A DNA stretch of 64,000 bases from Ectobius pallidus (GCA_964059195.1 CAXKWD010000007.1:153383269-153447268), one strand, 5' to 3'. Positions 42,569-54,930 are shown, counted from the stretch's first letter. Translations and numbers: made by a program. Notes: generated by a model not told the origin, from the letters alone.

Positions 42569-44089
42569 ATCTCTACTTATCTCTACTTGTCAATTTAACA
42601 CAAAACAAAAACAAAAATTGTGTTTGAATTGTTATCCATTGGCCTTCATGGCTTGATTGGTAAGCTGTGTCTTAGGGCAACTTGTGTATTCAAGCAGCTT
42701 CATTTTTATAATAAACTAGCTTAAAAGGCTCGGCGTCTCCCGGGTTTTTATTTTGTAATTTGAAATTAACTTATGAAGGACTTTCGATTTTCAAACTCTA
42801 GGGCCTTGTATAATATGTAGCCATACATAGAACTTGAAATGAGGAAGAACGCGACTTATCACACTCAAACTATTCCCTCATAAAACGCTAGATACAGCTT
42901 TTTATGGCTCACAGTAGATGTCGAATGTTGCATTCCGTTGGTTCTACACACCATTCCTGGGAGGGGTTGAAATAAGAAGAAACATATATTCCGATTACAT
43001 AAGATTGTATTGTCTTTATGGACATTTTTATTTCTCACTCTCATGTTAACATACAACCGTTTCGGAGCTGAAATTTAAAAAAAAATCATTATCACTTTCA
43101 TACTTTCCTCCCCCAAAACCTGGGACATAATACACTTCGGGCATAGGACAAAAAATGTTCCAACCTATTTTGTCTTCTTGTAGATGTTTAGGGCCTATGA
43201 TAAACTTCCCTATACAAAGCCTACAGCTATGAGTGGCGTATCAGTGGATAGGATATTTTACCGACTTCTGACATAGTATACTCACTGGCACACACTTAAG
43301 CTATCCCTGCAATACGACCGCTTATTCTACATCAAAATGTGATGTGAGAAAATGATATTTTCCATGTTGAGGGTGGAGAAAGTTATGTGACTGCATCACA
43401 TTGTGCTTTATCTTCTTGGATTTCATTCTTCAAGAATTATTTTCACAAATATATTAAATAAATTGATAGCACAGAATGTGTTAAACCCCAGTATTTATGT
43501 ATTTCCCAAAGCCCTATGTGAACATTGTAAACAATGCACTGCTGTCATGATAACTGAATTGCATTTCATTTTTCAGTATAATATTTTCAGAAATTGTATA
43601 AATTTTCAAGGGAATGCATGGTTTGCTTGAATTTTAGTGTTCAACGCGTTACTTCCCTGGCTTAATTGGGTATGTGTGCAAAATTTCGTGCAAATTGGTA
43701 GATTTGTAGATTTGTATACGGAACATACATACCCACATACACACATACACACTTTCGATTTGGCTTGGATGCAAGACTCACAATTCTTTTTTTTATTTTT
43801 TATGAAAACATGTGAAAGCGCTACTCTCAAACTGTGAATATGTCACACTTCTTTTGTCACACTTCAATTTTTTTAAATATTTTGTTTGTTATGTAAACAA
43901 TTGACAGTAGTACTCTCTAACTGTGCCTCATTTCACATTTCCAACTTTTCCCGTGGATTTTCCAAAAATTTTCTTTCATACAAACCTTGTCCTGACAATT
44001 ACGAACACAACAAAAAAGAAATCAGCCAAATCGGTCGAGCCGTTCTCAAGTGATGTGGCAACAACCCTTTTGTAAATTCATTTTTATTA
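42569..44089. other. No gene; scattered repeat remnants
   Basis: At 43335-43395 the minus strand reads gtgatgcagtcacataactt, similar to the left end of the ACTTCCTCTGC family. At 43660-43765 ttcgtgcaaattggtagatt runs into an ACAT/ACAC-rich stretch, and at 44010-44060 aatcggtcgagccgttctca looks like a common transposon tail. None is complete. Confidence 0.45.
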
Positions 44090-44381
44090 ATATTGTGACA
44101 AAGCCAGAAAAACCTAGAAACTGATAGGAGGAGTAAGGCAGAAAGAACTAGAACGACGGAGTCTGGAAACATCGCGGCCCTAGAGGGCGGGCGGCAGACG
44201 AGCGCACGTGGGCACGAGCGCCAGTGGGCGTGACAGCAGCACGGCTATTGGACCAAGCTTCGGGGGAAGGCCTGTTGGGAGGAGCTCGCGCTATGGGGTG
44301 CGCCCGCGCAACGCAGCGCACATTCCAGATTCCACGCGGGCGGAGCTTTCCAGATCTCGACTCGGGAACATTCGACGGGCC

Positions 44382-44389
44382 TATATATA
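44382..44389 (+). promoter_or_regulatory. TATA box of the LTR
   Basis: TATATATA within gggcctatatatagggcgg. Transcription would start about 30 bp downstream near gagcagagtcagacag. Upstream is GC-rich with a ccacgcgggcggagct box. Confidence 0.6.
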
Positions 44390-44952
44390 GGGCGGCGAGC
44401 GAGCAGAGTCAGACAGTGAAGGAGTTCAGTACAGTGAAGGGTCAGTCAAGGAGAGTCAGTTCAGTGTGAAGACTCAGTACATCAGAGGAGAGACAGTCCG
44501 TGAAGAGCCGGAGGGTCAACGAGGGAACAGTCCGAGAGGCAGTCCGTGAGTAGCGGCGAGTGTCAGCGTCAGAGGGTGAGCTGGACGGAGAGGACTGATC
44601 AGCGCGGCCTCAAGTGAGTGTGTCTTGGGAAGCTGAGGAGCCAGTGACCGGAGAGACCCGAGAGCGGAATAGCTAGTCAACGGGGAACTAGTGACCGGAG
44701 GGAAGGGTGAACGGAAGAGCTGGTGAGCTGATCTGGGCTGAGGTAGTGCCGTCCCGGGGAACTCGGCGCGACGGGTGGATCGCACAGCGGCAGCGAGGAC
44801 TGTGGAGTTGACCGACGCGACGTGGGATGATCTGGATTGGACCGGAACAGTGCTGTAATTAGGACTGAGCACAGTGAGAGTGAGCACTGAACAGGACAGT
44901 GAACTGGCAAATAGTCTGGAGTTTTCTGGCTGTATTGGCAATTGTTGTAGGA

Positions 44953-44958
44953 AATAAA
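44953..44958 (+). terminator. Poly(A) signal of the LTR
   Basis: AATAAA followed within 45 bp by a GT-rich stretch (ctcggtgttctcatttt), a usual cleavage context. Confidence 0.5.
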
Positions 44959-45222
44959 GAAACCTCCATCCTTCAATTATAAACTCGGTGTTCTCATTTT
45001 GAACCCCGACGAGCCCTTGTTACAATATAGATGATTTCTTCTTCTAACACCAAAATATTTTACCTAGACATAGAAAAGCAACTTTTATTAGGAGACCTTT
45101 GCTCTGTGGATTCAATTTTTCCTGTTACACCATAAAATCTCCCAGGGCATGGCAGCCACTGACTTCTAACATTTGAAAAAATGCAAAACAAAGGAAATTG
45201 TTAATACTGGAGTTACGAGTAA

Positions 45223-46032
45223 AAAAATCTGATGTGAAAGTCACATAACTTCCTCTGCCCAAATAAAAGTTAGGAGTATTCACATATCCTTGTACAGAAA
45301 CGCAAGACACAATTTAACGCTAATTACACGATAAATACATGATAACCTCTTCTTTGAAAATGATGCAACTAATAAAAGTGCAGACTATAAAGCAAACAAA
45401 AACAATTGACTGCAGACATTTATTGAAACTTCCGTCGTTAAGAATAATTTCCGAACTTTATCGAATATTTCCCTCCAATATGTCTTTCTCACTTCATTCT
45501 TGTACAGAATAAGAGGCCGTGAAAGAGTGTGTATTCAATTGTTCACCACACAACACAAACTTTTTACAAACAGTGGGTGAACAGTAGGTGGCTTGTAACT
45601 GCCTTCAGAGAATGTTTTCGAAAAAAAGTTTCAAATAAAAGTTTTAGCTCTCACTATAAGCTACACTTGTGCAAAATTTAAAGAAAATCGTTAGAGCCGT
45701 TTTCGAGAAAATCGCGAAAAACGAAAATTTCTACATGTAAAGTCCCCTTAAAAATAAGAGAAAATAGTCGCCAATCTTATCCTCACATCTTCAGAAGGTA
45801 CCTGACCCAAATACGAAATTTTGTTTTCATACGATTTTCCGTTTTGGAGCTAGAGTGTTCACAGACAGACAGACAGACACACAGACATGTTTCCAAAAAT
45901 AGTATTTTTGGATTCAGGGGGCCTTGAAACGTGTATATATGCTAAAAGCTCAACTTCGAATTTTGGGGTCGAAAACAATACTTCCTCTACCTATAGTAGG
46001 CCCTACCTATGGTACGGGCAGAGGAAGTAAAA
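45223..46032. mobile_element. Inverted-repeat element, ACTTCCTCTGC family, copy 2
   Basis: The most complete copy. ACTTCCTCTGCCC lies at 45248-45260 and its exact complement GGGCAGAGGAAGT at 46016-46028. As in copy 1, tctgatgtgaaagtcacata precedes the left repeat and AAAA follows the right one. A GACA microsatellite (acagacagacagacagac) lies near 45863. No protein. Confidence 0.8.
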
Positions 46033-46547
46033 GGGAATGGAGTGGTGGCCAGTCATGTGATTAGTCTGTAAATTTTACAGATTATGGAAACATTAAATTA
46101 TGATATAGCTATTGATGAATGATTAAGAATCAGGTTTTTAGCAATCGCTAAGAAAGTATGCAGTCAATTTAATGAAAATTTTAACCTTATTTCACTTCAT
46201 TATTGACTTATGAGCACCAAATTGTGATGACTTTAATGCTCTGTAGCAAACACATTTTACGTTATTGAGCAAATATGTTCTAATAAATGTTGCTTGTCTG
46301 TGCCCCCTCTATACACAGGTAAAATATTTCGGTGTTATTCATTAACACTCTGTACACTACTGAACAACTTCCTCTGAAGAAGTGAAATGGTTAGAAGTAA
46401 AAGCTGTGATACACTCACATAACTTTTTTTTTACCATAAGCATTAGGAATAAAATCAGGTAACCTGATGTAACAAAGTGTCAGTATGTTTTTGTTTAATC
46501 AGTTATGATTGCAATTATGATATGCAGAATACAAAAAAAAGTCAAAT
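46033..46547. other. No recognised feature
   Basis: AT-rich and unassigned. Confidence 0.45.
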
Positions 46548-46548
46548 T

Positions 46549-46625
46549 GGCCGGTTTCGGGATTTGAACCATGGAACTTCAGAATGTGAGGACAAGACGT
46601 TACCATCTCAGCCACCTGGGCCAGT
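46549..46625 (-). mobile_element. tRNA-derived sequence
   Basis: Minus strand: GGCCCAGGTGGCTGAGATGG (A box TGGCTGAGATGG) and CCATGGTTCAAATCCCGAAA (B box), then GGCC closing the acceptor. The A-box type with a longer spacing recalls class II tRNAs (Leu/Ser). Probably a SINE head; no clear body. Confidence 0.6.
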
Positions 46626-46789
46626 TTAACGGTCTAGTTGAATAAACACATGTAAAGCAATAGTGTTATTTGTCATAGCTAACTGTATTTTAATTGCCAA
46701 AGCCTTATAAGATCACAGTAAAACAATTGACTATGTTGTCATGATAACTGATTTGCATTTCATAAATTCTTTTGAATACGTATATTACC

Positions 46790-47260
46790 ATAAAATAGGC
46801 ACTAAAATGAGCATTACTCCGAAACAGGTCAACCAATTTTATCCAATATCAATAGACGTCTTTCCATGGACATTATAAATGTGTATACGAAGTTTCATAA
46901 AACTGCGATAAAGCATATTTGAGTTATTGCACCTTTAATATAGACACTAAATTGGGTTTTACTCCGGTACCGGTCAACAGATTAGGTTCAAATTCAATAG
47001 AGTACTTCTCATGAACGTCATAAATGCGTATACCAAGTTTCATGGAAATCCGATACAGCATATTTGAGTTATGTTGCCTTTCTATTCAATATCAATAAGG
47101 TTCTTCCCATGGACTATAAATGTGTTTTCCAAGTTTCATGAAAATAAAAAAAACGTATTTGAGTTATGGCACGTACAGACACATGGACGGACGGATGGAC
47201 GGACTGACATTTTTCGTCACCACACACAATCTCATAAAGTACCATGCTGGCACTTAATAA
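46790..47260 (+). repeat. Three tandem units of about 140 bp and hairpin end
   Basis: Units start near 46815, 46955 and 47080, each with a cttcccatgga-type string, ataaatgtgtata, aagtttcat and tatttgagttat. The third is shorter and ends in acatggacggacggatggac, then ctcataaagtaccatgctgg and cacttaataaa. The same end occurs at 5560-5722. Confidence 0.7.
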
Positions 47261-47519
47261 AAGTTTCTCATTTCCAATTTTGTCATAGAGGAAAACGTCA
47301 AATGCAAGAAGTGAGCACTGACCCTTCAGAGAATTTTTACGAAATGTTTCAATCAAATTAATGTTTCAGCAGTTTATATAAGGATCCTAACGTACAAAAT
47401 TCAAACAAAATAATTCTTATTGAAGAAAATAGCAAGAAAGTAATTCTCTTCATGTGGAATTGTAGTAAAATCAAGATTTGTGTGTGTTTATGTAGTTTCA
47501 TATCTGTAATCCTTGATAA

Positions 47520-48022
47520 TAGGTTTGTTCACAAAGCAGTCAGAAACCAGGAACACATCGATTCGCGCATGTGCTCTTTCTCCACACGCAGTTGCAAAGC
47601 GAGAATTGGTTATTCTGATTTTCAATCTTCTGTTCCATGTGTTCTCATGGACAGTTTCTATACTATAAGAAAAGTTTGCAGGCTCTACCATGAATTGTTT
47701 TCAGATACATGCTCAGTAACTTATTTTCACACGCCTGACTCCTCCCTCCAATAACCTTGCACTTGATTTATAAGCATAGGCTGCTTATATGTATGAATAA
47801 TGGAAGATAATTGTAAGTTTCCCAAAATATATACTGCATGTATAACATGTTAAAGGGAAGTACATATTCTGTTCACATATCATATCGATTAAATGCAAAA
47901 ACTATCATTTCCAAATTCTTCTAGCCGTTTGCAAAGTGCAAATCATGGCTAAGTTACAGACTGGACATGCGCAGTACAACAAATTCTCAAGCAGTCACGG
48001 ATTTGCTTTGCGAACAAGCCTA
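47520..48022. mobile_element. About 500-bp TIR element
   Basis: Left TAGGTTTGTTCACAAAGCAG and right, read inward, TAGGCTTGTTCGCAAAGCA are inverted repeats. gcgcatg lies symmetrically about 50 bp inside each end. A 3-bp AAT may be the target duplication. The frame within is not convincing as a protein. Confidence 0.6.
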
Positions 48023-48146
48023 ATATAAACACGATGACAAAGCCATGGTTACTGTATCCCTTCAATGAATAGAGATAATTCTCATGTTTACACATCTTCA
48101 TCAATGATGTTGCAATGGTTTCTGTCACAGGGTACAGGCACCTTTC

Positions 48147-51100
48147 TTTGGAACGTCCTGTGTAAAGAAAAAGAATAAATTACTGAGTGAACCGATATCT
48201 CTTGGCAAAATCTATAATGGTAAGATATAGGACTACCTTAGAGCAAAACAAAACCAGCCCAATTCTGGTGGGTTTAAGAGATCCGCTGAACTTTGCAAAT
48301 TATCATGTGCAGCTAGATTTCAGTTAAAACTCGATAGCGGGGTTTGATCCGCGTCCGAGCGGTACTCGCTGTCGAATTCCGACTATTTTAGTTAGCACTA
48401 AATTGTCCGCCAAAATTACGCTCAGATGCTTGCTCTGCATTCTTACTGATATTGTTTAATTACCAACAAAATAAATGTCTACTCAGCTTAAGGTACTCCT
48501 ATTCTCAGAGCTCGAGACTTCTTTTGTCTTCTTCCTTTCTTCATCGTATAATAGACTCCAGCCTGGCTTTCCAATAGAATGGGAACAGAACTCTTCTCAT
48601 CTATTGTGTTCAACATCAAGTGTCACATGTTGATTGCACATGTGAGGGGTCTATTAGCAAATGCAGCAATCTCCATTTTGGAACGTCCTGTGTAAAGAAA
48701 AAGAATAAATTACTGACTGAACAGATATCTCTTGGCAAAATCTTTAACAGTAAGTTATAGGCCTACCTTAGAGCAAAACAAAACCAGCCCAATTCTGGTG
48801 GGTTTAAGAGATCCGCTGAACTTTGCAAATTATCATGTGCAGCTAGATTTCAGTTAAAACTCGATAGCGGGGTTTGATACGCGTCCGAGCGGTGCTCGCT
48901 GTCGCATTCCGACTATTTTAGTTAGCACTAAATTTTCCGCCAAAATTACGCTCAGATGCTTTGCTCTGCATTCTTACTGATATTGTTTAATTACCAACAA
49001 AATAAATGTCTACTCAGCTTAAAGTACTCCTATTCTCAGAGCTCGAGACTTCTTTTGTCTTCTTCCTTTCTTCATCATATAATAGACTCCAGCCTGGCTT
49101 TCCAATAGAATGGGAACAGAACTCTTCTCATCTATTGTGTTCAACATCAAGTGTCACATGTTGATTGCACATGTGAGGGGTCTATTAGCAAATGCAGCAA
49201 TCTCCATTTTGGAACGTCCTGTGTAAAGAAAAAGATTAAATTACTGAGTGAACAGATATCTCTTGGCAAAATCTTTAACAGTAAGTTATAGGCCTACCTT
49301 AGAGCAAAACAAAACCAGCCCAATTCTGGTGGGTTTAAGAGATCCGCTGAACTTTGCAAATTATCATGTGCAGCTAGATTTCAGTTAAAACTCGATAGCG
49401 GGGTTTGTACCGCATCCGAGCGGTGCTCGCTGTCGCATTAAGACTATTTTAGTTAGCACTAAATTTTCCGCCAAAATTACGCTCAGATGCTTGCTCTGCA
49501 TTCTTACTGATATTGTTTAATTACCAACAAAATAAATGTCTACTCAGCTTAAGGTACTCCTATTCTCAGAGCTCGAGACTTCTTTTGTCTTCTTCCTTTC
49601 TTCATCGTATAATAGACTCCAGCCTGGCTTTCCAATAGAATGGGAACAGAACTCTTCTCATCTATTGTGTTCAACATCAAGTGTCACATGTTGATTCACA
49701 TGTGAGGGGTCTATTAGCAAATGCAGCAATCTCCATTTTGGAACGTCCTGTGTAAAGAAAAAGATTAAATTACTGAGTGAACAGATATCTCTTGGCAAAA
49801 TCTTTAACAGTAAGTTATAGGCCTACCTTAGAGCAAAACAAAACCAACCCAATTCTGGTGGGTTTAAGAGATCCGCTGAACTTTGCAAATTATCATGTGC
49901 AGCTAGATTTCAGTTAAAACTCGATAGCGGGGTTTGATACGCGTCCGAGCGGTGCTCGCTGTCGCATTCCGACTATTTTAGTTAGCACTAAATTTTCCGC
50001 CAAAATTACGCTCAGATGCTTTGCTCTGCATTCTTACTGATATTGTTTAATTACCAACAAAATAAATGTCTACTCAGCTTAAAGTACTCCTATTCTCAGA
50101 GCTCGAGACTTCTTTTGTCTTCTTCCTTTCTTCATCATATAATAGACTCCAGCCTGGCTTTCCAATAGAATGGGAACAGAACTCTTCTCATCTATTGTGT
50201 TCAACATCAAGTGTCACATGTTGATTGCACATGTGAGGGGTCTATTAGCAAATGCAGCAATCTCCATTTTGGAACGTCCGGTGTAAAGAAAAAGATTAAA
50301 TTACTGAGTGAACAGATATCTCTTGGCAAAATCTTTAACAGTAAGTTATAGGCCTACCTTAGAGCAAAACAAAACCAACCCAATTCTGGTGGGTTTAAGA
50401 GATCCGCTGAACTTTGCAAATTATCATGTGCAGCTAGATTTCAGTTAAAACTCGATAGCGGGGTTTGATACGCGTCCGAGCGGTGCTCGCTGTCGCATTC
50501 CGACTATTTTAGTTAGCACTAAATTTTCCGCCAAAATTACGCTCAGATGCTTTGCTCTGCATTCTTACTGATATTGTTTAATTACCAACAAAATAAATGT
50601 CTACTCAGCTTAAGGTACTCCTATTCTCAGAGCTCGAGACTTCTTTTGTCTTCTTCCTTTCTTCATCATATAATAGACTCCAGCCTGGCTTTCCAATAGA
50701 ATGGGAACAGAACTCTTCTCATCTATTGTGTTCAACATCAAGTGTCACATGTTGATTGCACATGTGAGGGGTCTATTAGCAAATGCAGCAATCTCCATTT
50801 TGGAACGTCCTGTGTAAAGAAAAATAATAAATTACTGAGTGAACAGATATCTCTTGGCAAAATCTTTAACAGTAAGTTATAGGCCTACCTTAGAGCAAAA
50901 CAAAACCAACCCAATTCTGGTGGGTTTAAGAGATCCGCTGAACTTTGCAAATTATCATGTGCAGCTAGATTTCAGTTAAAACTCGATAGCGGGGTTTGAA
51001 CAGCGTCCGAGCGGTGCTCGCTGTCGCATTCCGACTATTTTAGTTAGCACTAAATTGTCCGCCAAAATTACGCTCAGATGCTTGCTCTGCATTCTTACTG

Positions 51101-54100
51101 ATATTGTTTAATTACCAACAAAATAAATGTCTACTCAGCTTAAGGTACTCCTATTCTCAGAGCTCGAGACTTCTTTTGTCTTCTTCCTTTCTTCATCGTA
51201 TAATAGACTCCAGCCTGGCTTTCCAATAGAATGGGAACAGAACTCTTCTCATCTATTGTGTTCAACATCAAGTGTCACATGTTGATTGCACATGTGAGGG
51301 GTCTATTAGCAAATGCAGCAATCTCCATTTTGGAACGTCCTATGTAAAGAAAAAGAATAAATTACTGAGTGAACAGATATCTCTTGGCAAAATCTTTAAC
51401 AGTAAGTTATAGGCCAACCTTAGAGCAAAACAAAACCAACCCAATTCTGGTGGGTTTAAGAGATCCGCTGAACTTTGCAAATTATCATGTGCAGCTAGAT
51501 TTCAGTTAAAACTCGATAGCGGGGTTTGAACAGCGTCCGAGCGGTGCTCGCTGTCGCATTCCGACTATTTTAGTTAGCACTAAATTTTCCGCCAAAATTA
51601 CGCTCAGATGCTTGCTCTGCATTCTTACTGATATTGTTTAATTACCAACAAAATAAATGTCTACTCAGCTTAAGGTACTCCTATTCTCAGAGCTCGAGAC
51701 TTCTTTTGTCTTCTTCCTTTCTTCATCGTATAATAGACTCCAGCCTGGCTTTCCAATAGAATGGGAACAGAACTCTTCTCATCTATTGTGTTCAACATCA
51801 AGTGTCACATGTTGATTGCACATGTGAGGGGTCTATTAGCAAATGCAGCAATCTCCATTTTGGAACGTCCTGTGTAAAGAAAAATAATAAATTACTGAGT
51901 GAACAGATATCTCTTGGCAAAATCTTTAACAGTAAGTTATAGGCCTACCTTAGAGCAAAACAAAACCAGCCCAATTCTGGTGGGTTTAAGAGATCCGCTG
52001 AACTTTTCAAATTATCATGTGCAGCTAGATTTCAGTTAAAACTCGATAGCGGGGTTTGATCCGCGTCCGAGCGGTGCTCGCTGTCGCATTCCGACTATTT
52101 TAGTTAGCACTAAATTTTCCGCCAAAATTACGCTCAGATGCTTGCTCTGCATTCTTACTGATATTGTTTAGTTACCAACAAAATAAATGTCTACTCAGCT
52201 TAAGGTACTCCTATTCTCAGAGCTCGAGACTTCTTTTGTCTTCTTCCTTTCTTCATCGTATAATAGACTCCAGCCTGGCTTTCCAATAGAATGGGAACAG
52301 AACTCTTCTCATCTATTGTGTTCAACATCAAGTGTCACATGTTGATTGCACATGTGAGGGGTCTTTTAGCAAATGCAGCAATCTCCATTTTGGAACGTCC
52401 TGTGTAAAGAAAAATAATAAATTACTGAGTGAACAGATATCTCTTGGCAAAATCTTTAACAGTAAGTTATAGGCCTACCTTAGAGCAAAACAAAACCCCC
52501 CCAATTCTGGTGGGTTTAAGAGATCCGCTGAACTTTTCAAAATATCATGTGCAGCTAGATTTCAGTTAAAACTCGATAGCGGGGTTTGAACCGATCCGAG
52601 CGGTGCTCGCTGTCGCAATTCCGACTATTTTAGTTTGCACTAAATTTTCCGCCAAAATTACGTCCAGATGCTTGCTCTGCATTCTTACTGATATTGTTTA
52701 ATTACCAACAAAATAAATGTCTACTCAGCTTAAGGTATTCCTATTCTCAGAGCTCGAGACTTCTTTTGTCTTCTTCCTTTCTTCATCGTATAATAGACTC
52801 CAGCCTGGCTTTCCAATAGAATGGGAACAGAACTCTTCTCATCTATTGTGTTCAACATCAAGTGTCACATGTTGATTGCACATGTGAGGGGTCTATTAGC
52901 AAATGCAGCAATCTCCATTTTGGAACGTCCTGTGTAAAGAAAAATAATAAATTACTGAGTGAACAGATATCTCTTGGCAAAATCTTTAACAGTAAGTTAT
53001 AGGCCTGCCTTAGAGCAAAACAAAACCCGCCCAATTCTGGTGGGTTTAAGAGATCCGCTGAACTTTTCAAATTATCATGTGCAGCAAGATTTCAGTTAAA
53101 ACTCGATAGCGGGGTTTGAACCGATCCGAGCGGTGCTCGCTGTCGCAATTCCGACTATTTTAGTTAGCACTAAATTTTCCGCCAAAATTACGTCCAGATG
53201 CTTGCTCTGCATTCTTACTGATATTGTTTAATTACCAACAAAATAAATGTCTACTCAGCTTAAGGTACTCCTATTCTCAGAGCTCGAGACTTCTTTTGTC
53301 TTCTTCCTTTCTTCATCGTATAATAGACTCCAGCCTGGCTTTCCAATAGATTGGGAACAGAACTCTTCTCATCTATTGTGTTCAACATCAAGTGTCACAT
53401 GTTGATTGCACATGTGAGGGGTCTATTAGCAATTGCAGCAATCTCCATTTTGGAACGTCCTGTGTAAAGAAAAATAATAAATTACTGAGTGAACAGATAT
53501 CTCTTGGCAAAATCTTTAACAGTAAGTTATAGGCCAACCTTAGAGCAAAACAAAACCAACCCAATTCTGGTGGGTTTAAGAGATCCGCTGAACTTTTCAA
53601 ATTATGATGTGCAGCTAGATTTCAGTTAAAACTCGATAGCGGGGTTTGAACCGCGTCCGAGCAGTGCTCGCTGTCGCATTCCGACTATTTTAGTTAGCAC
53701 TAAATTTTCCGCCAAAATTACGTCCAGATGCTTGCTCTGCATTCTTACTGATATTGTTTAATTACAACAAAATAAATGTCAACTCAGCTTAAGGTACTCC
53801 TATTCTCAGAGCTCGAGACTTCTTTTGCCTTCTTCCTTTCTTCATCGTATAATAGACTCCAGCCTGGCTTTCCAATAGAATGGGAACAGAACTCTTCTCA
53901 TCTATTGTGTTCAACATCAAGTGTCACATGTTGATTGCACATGTGAGGGGTCTATTAGCAAATGCAGCAATCTCCATTTTGGAACGTCCTGTGTAAAGAA
54001 AAATAATAAATTACTGAGTGAACAGATATCTCTTGGCAAAATCTTTAACAGTAAGTTATAGGCCTACCTTAGAGCAAAACAAAACCAACCCAATTCTGGT

Positions 54101-54405
54101 GGGTTTAAGAGATCCGCTGAACTTTTCAAATTATCATGTGCAGCTAGATTTCAGTTAAAACTCGATAGCGGGGTTTGATACGCGTCCGAGCGGTGCTCGC
54201 TGTCGAATTCCGACTATTTTAGTTAGCACTAAAATTTCCGCCTAGAATTGCGTCCAGATGCTTTGCTTTGCATTCTTACTGATATTGTTTAATTACCAAC
54301 AAAATAAATGTCAACTCAGCTTAAGGTACTCCTATTCTCAGAGCTCGAGACTTCTTTTGTCTTCTTTCTTTCATCATCGTAAAATAGATTCCAGCCTGGC
54401 TTTCT
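48147..54405. repeat. Satellite array, 530-bp unit, about 12 copies
   Basis: The landmark tttggaacgtcctgtgtaaa recurs at 48147, 48677, 49208, 49737, 50268, 50798, 51328, 51858, 52388, 52918, 53448 and 53978: steps of 529-531 bp. Units differ by only a few bases, apart from a variable stretch gcggggtttgannc. The last unit is cut at ggctttctgatac. Each unit has the inverted pair cacatg/catgtg and, on the minus strand, a sequence near GGTTCAAACCCC, like a Pol III B box. No protein is encoded; the 70-codon frames on minus (52858, 53388) are read-through of the repeat. Confidence 0.97.
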
Positions 54406-54534
54406 GATACTTTACTTTGGAAGAGCCTGCGAAACGTTAAACACACCAGATGAGATCAGTTTATAACAAAGCTACAACCGCATAATTATATTTATAAACT
54501 GTACAGTACATTATCTAACCTTAAGGTTATTACA

Positions 54535-54930
54535 TTATATATTACAATGTGAAGAACATAAAAGTAATAATAGGTAACAATAATTAAAAGAAATACATTT
54601 CGTCAAGGACTGAAGATGGAGGATAGATCCCATGACACTAATGGCAATGCCGATACGTTGTCTCAAATATTCACCAGCCCTAGGCTCCCCTGTTGCAGTA
54701 GCAAGTCTTCTACCTATTTCTGAAGTTAACTTCTTGGCTTCTGCACACCAAGTACGAAGGGTCTCGACAGCAAAAGCAACAAAATGGTACTGGTCAACTA
54801 TGTGAGAGTACTTTCTCAACTTCAAAGATACAGCAGAAATCGCAGCTGAGCCAGGAGTTTTGCAGGTGACCGGCAAATGTGATGAAGCTAATGCGTCGAC
54901 ACGGGTTGCATCCCATAAAAGTGATTTACC
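54535..54930 (-). pseudogene. LINE-type polyprotein, C-terminal domain fragment
   Basis: Read on minus from about 54930: GKSLLWDATRVDALASSHL, then PVTCKTPGSAA, LKLRKYSHIVDQYHFVAFAV and ETLRTWCAEAKKLTSEIGRR, GEPRAGEYLRQRIGIAI, and after a short loss SVMGSI. From memory this block follows reverse transcriptase in some LINE-type proteins (WDAT..D-----H, RKY, VETLG, LGRR, YLRQRLG-A). The polymerase itself is absent. The function of the domain is not established by me; a nuclease-like role is possible. Confidence 0.55.

Larger units (their letters stand above)
44094..45024 (+). mobile_element. Solo LTR, 931 bp
   Basis: Starts TGTGACAAAG and ends CCTTGTTACA, that is TG...CA, flanked by ATAT at 44090-44093 and 45025-45028. 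A TATA box (44382-44389) and an AATAAA signal (44953-44958) fall in the order expected for U3, R and U5. It is GC-rich and CpG-rich, unlike everything around it. No primer-binding site or coding sequence follows, so it is a solo LTR, formed by recombination between the two LTRs of an LTR retrotransposon. The orientation is plus by TATA and poly(A) signals. Confidence 0.75.

Noticed and set aside
42651..42712. tRNA-like A box (TGGCTTGATTGGTAAGCTG)
   Set aside because: No B box at proper distance.
43640..43765. Possible protein-coding frame in the ACAT/ACAC-rich stretch
   Set aside because: Dominated by a microsatellite and mirrored in both strands.
44208..44976. Frames of 60-140 codons on both strands
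   Set aside because: They lie in the GC-rich LTR where stop codons are scarce; no homology or start context.
52858..53600. 70-residue minus-strand frames repeated every 530 bp
   Set aside because: They are conserved only because the satellite is; other units carry stops in the same frame.
48147..54405. Regular repeats that might suggest a CRISPR array
   Set aside because: The whole 530-bp unit is repeated with no unique spacers; it is a eukaryotic satellite.
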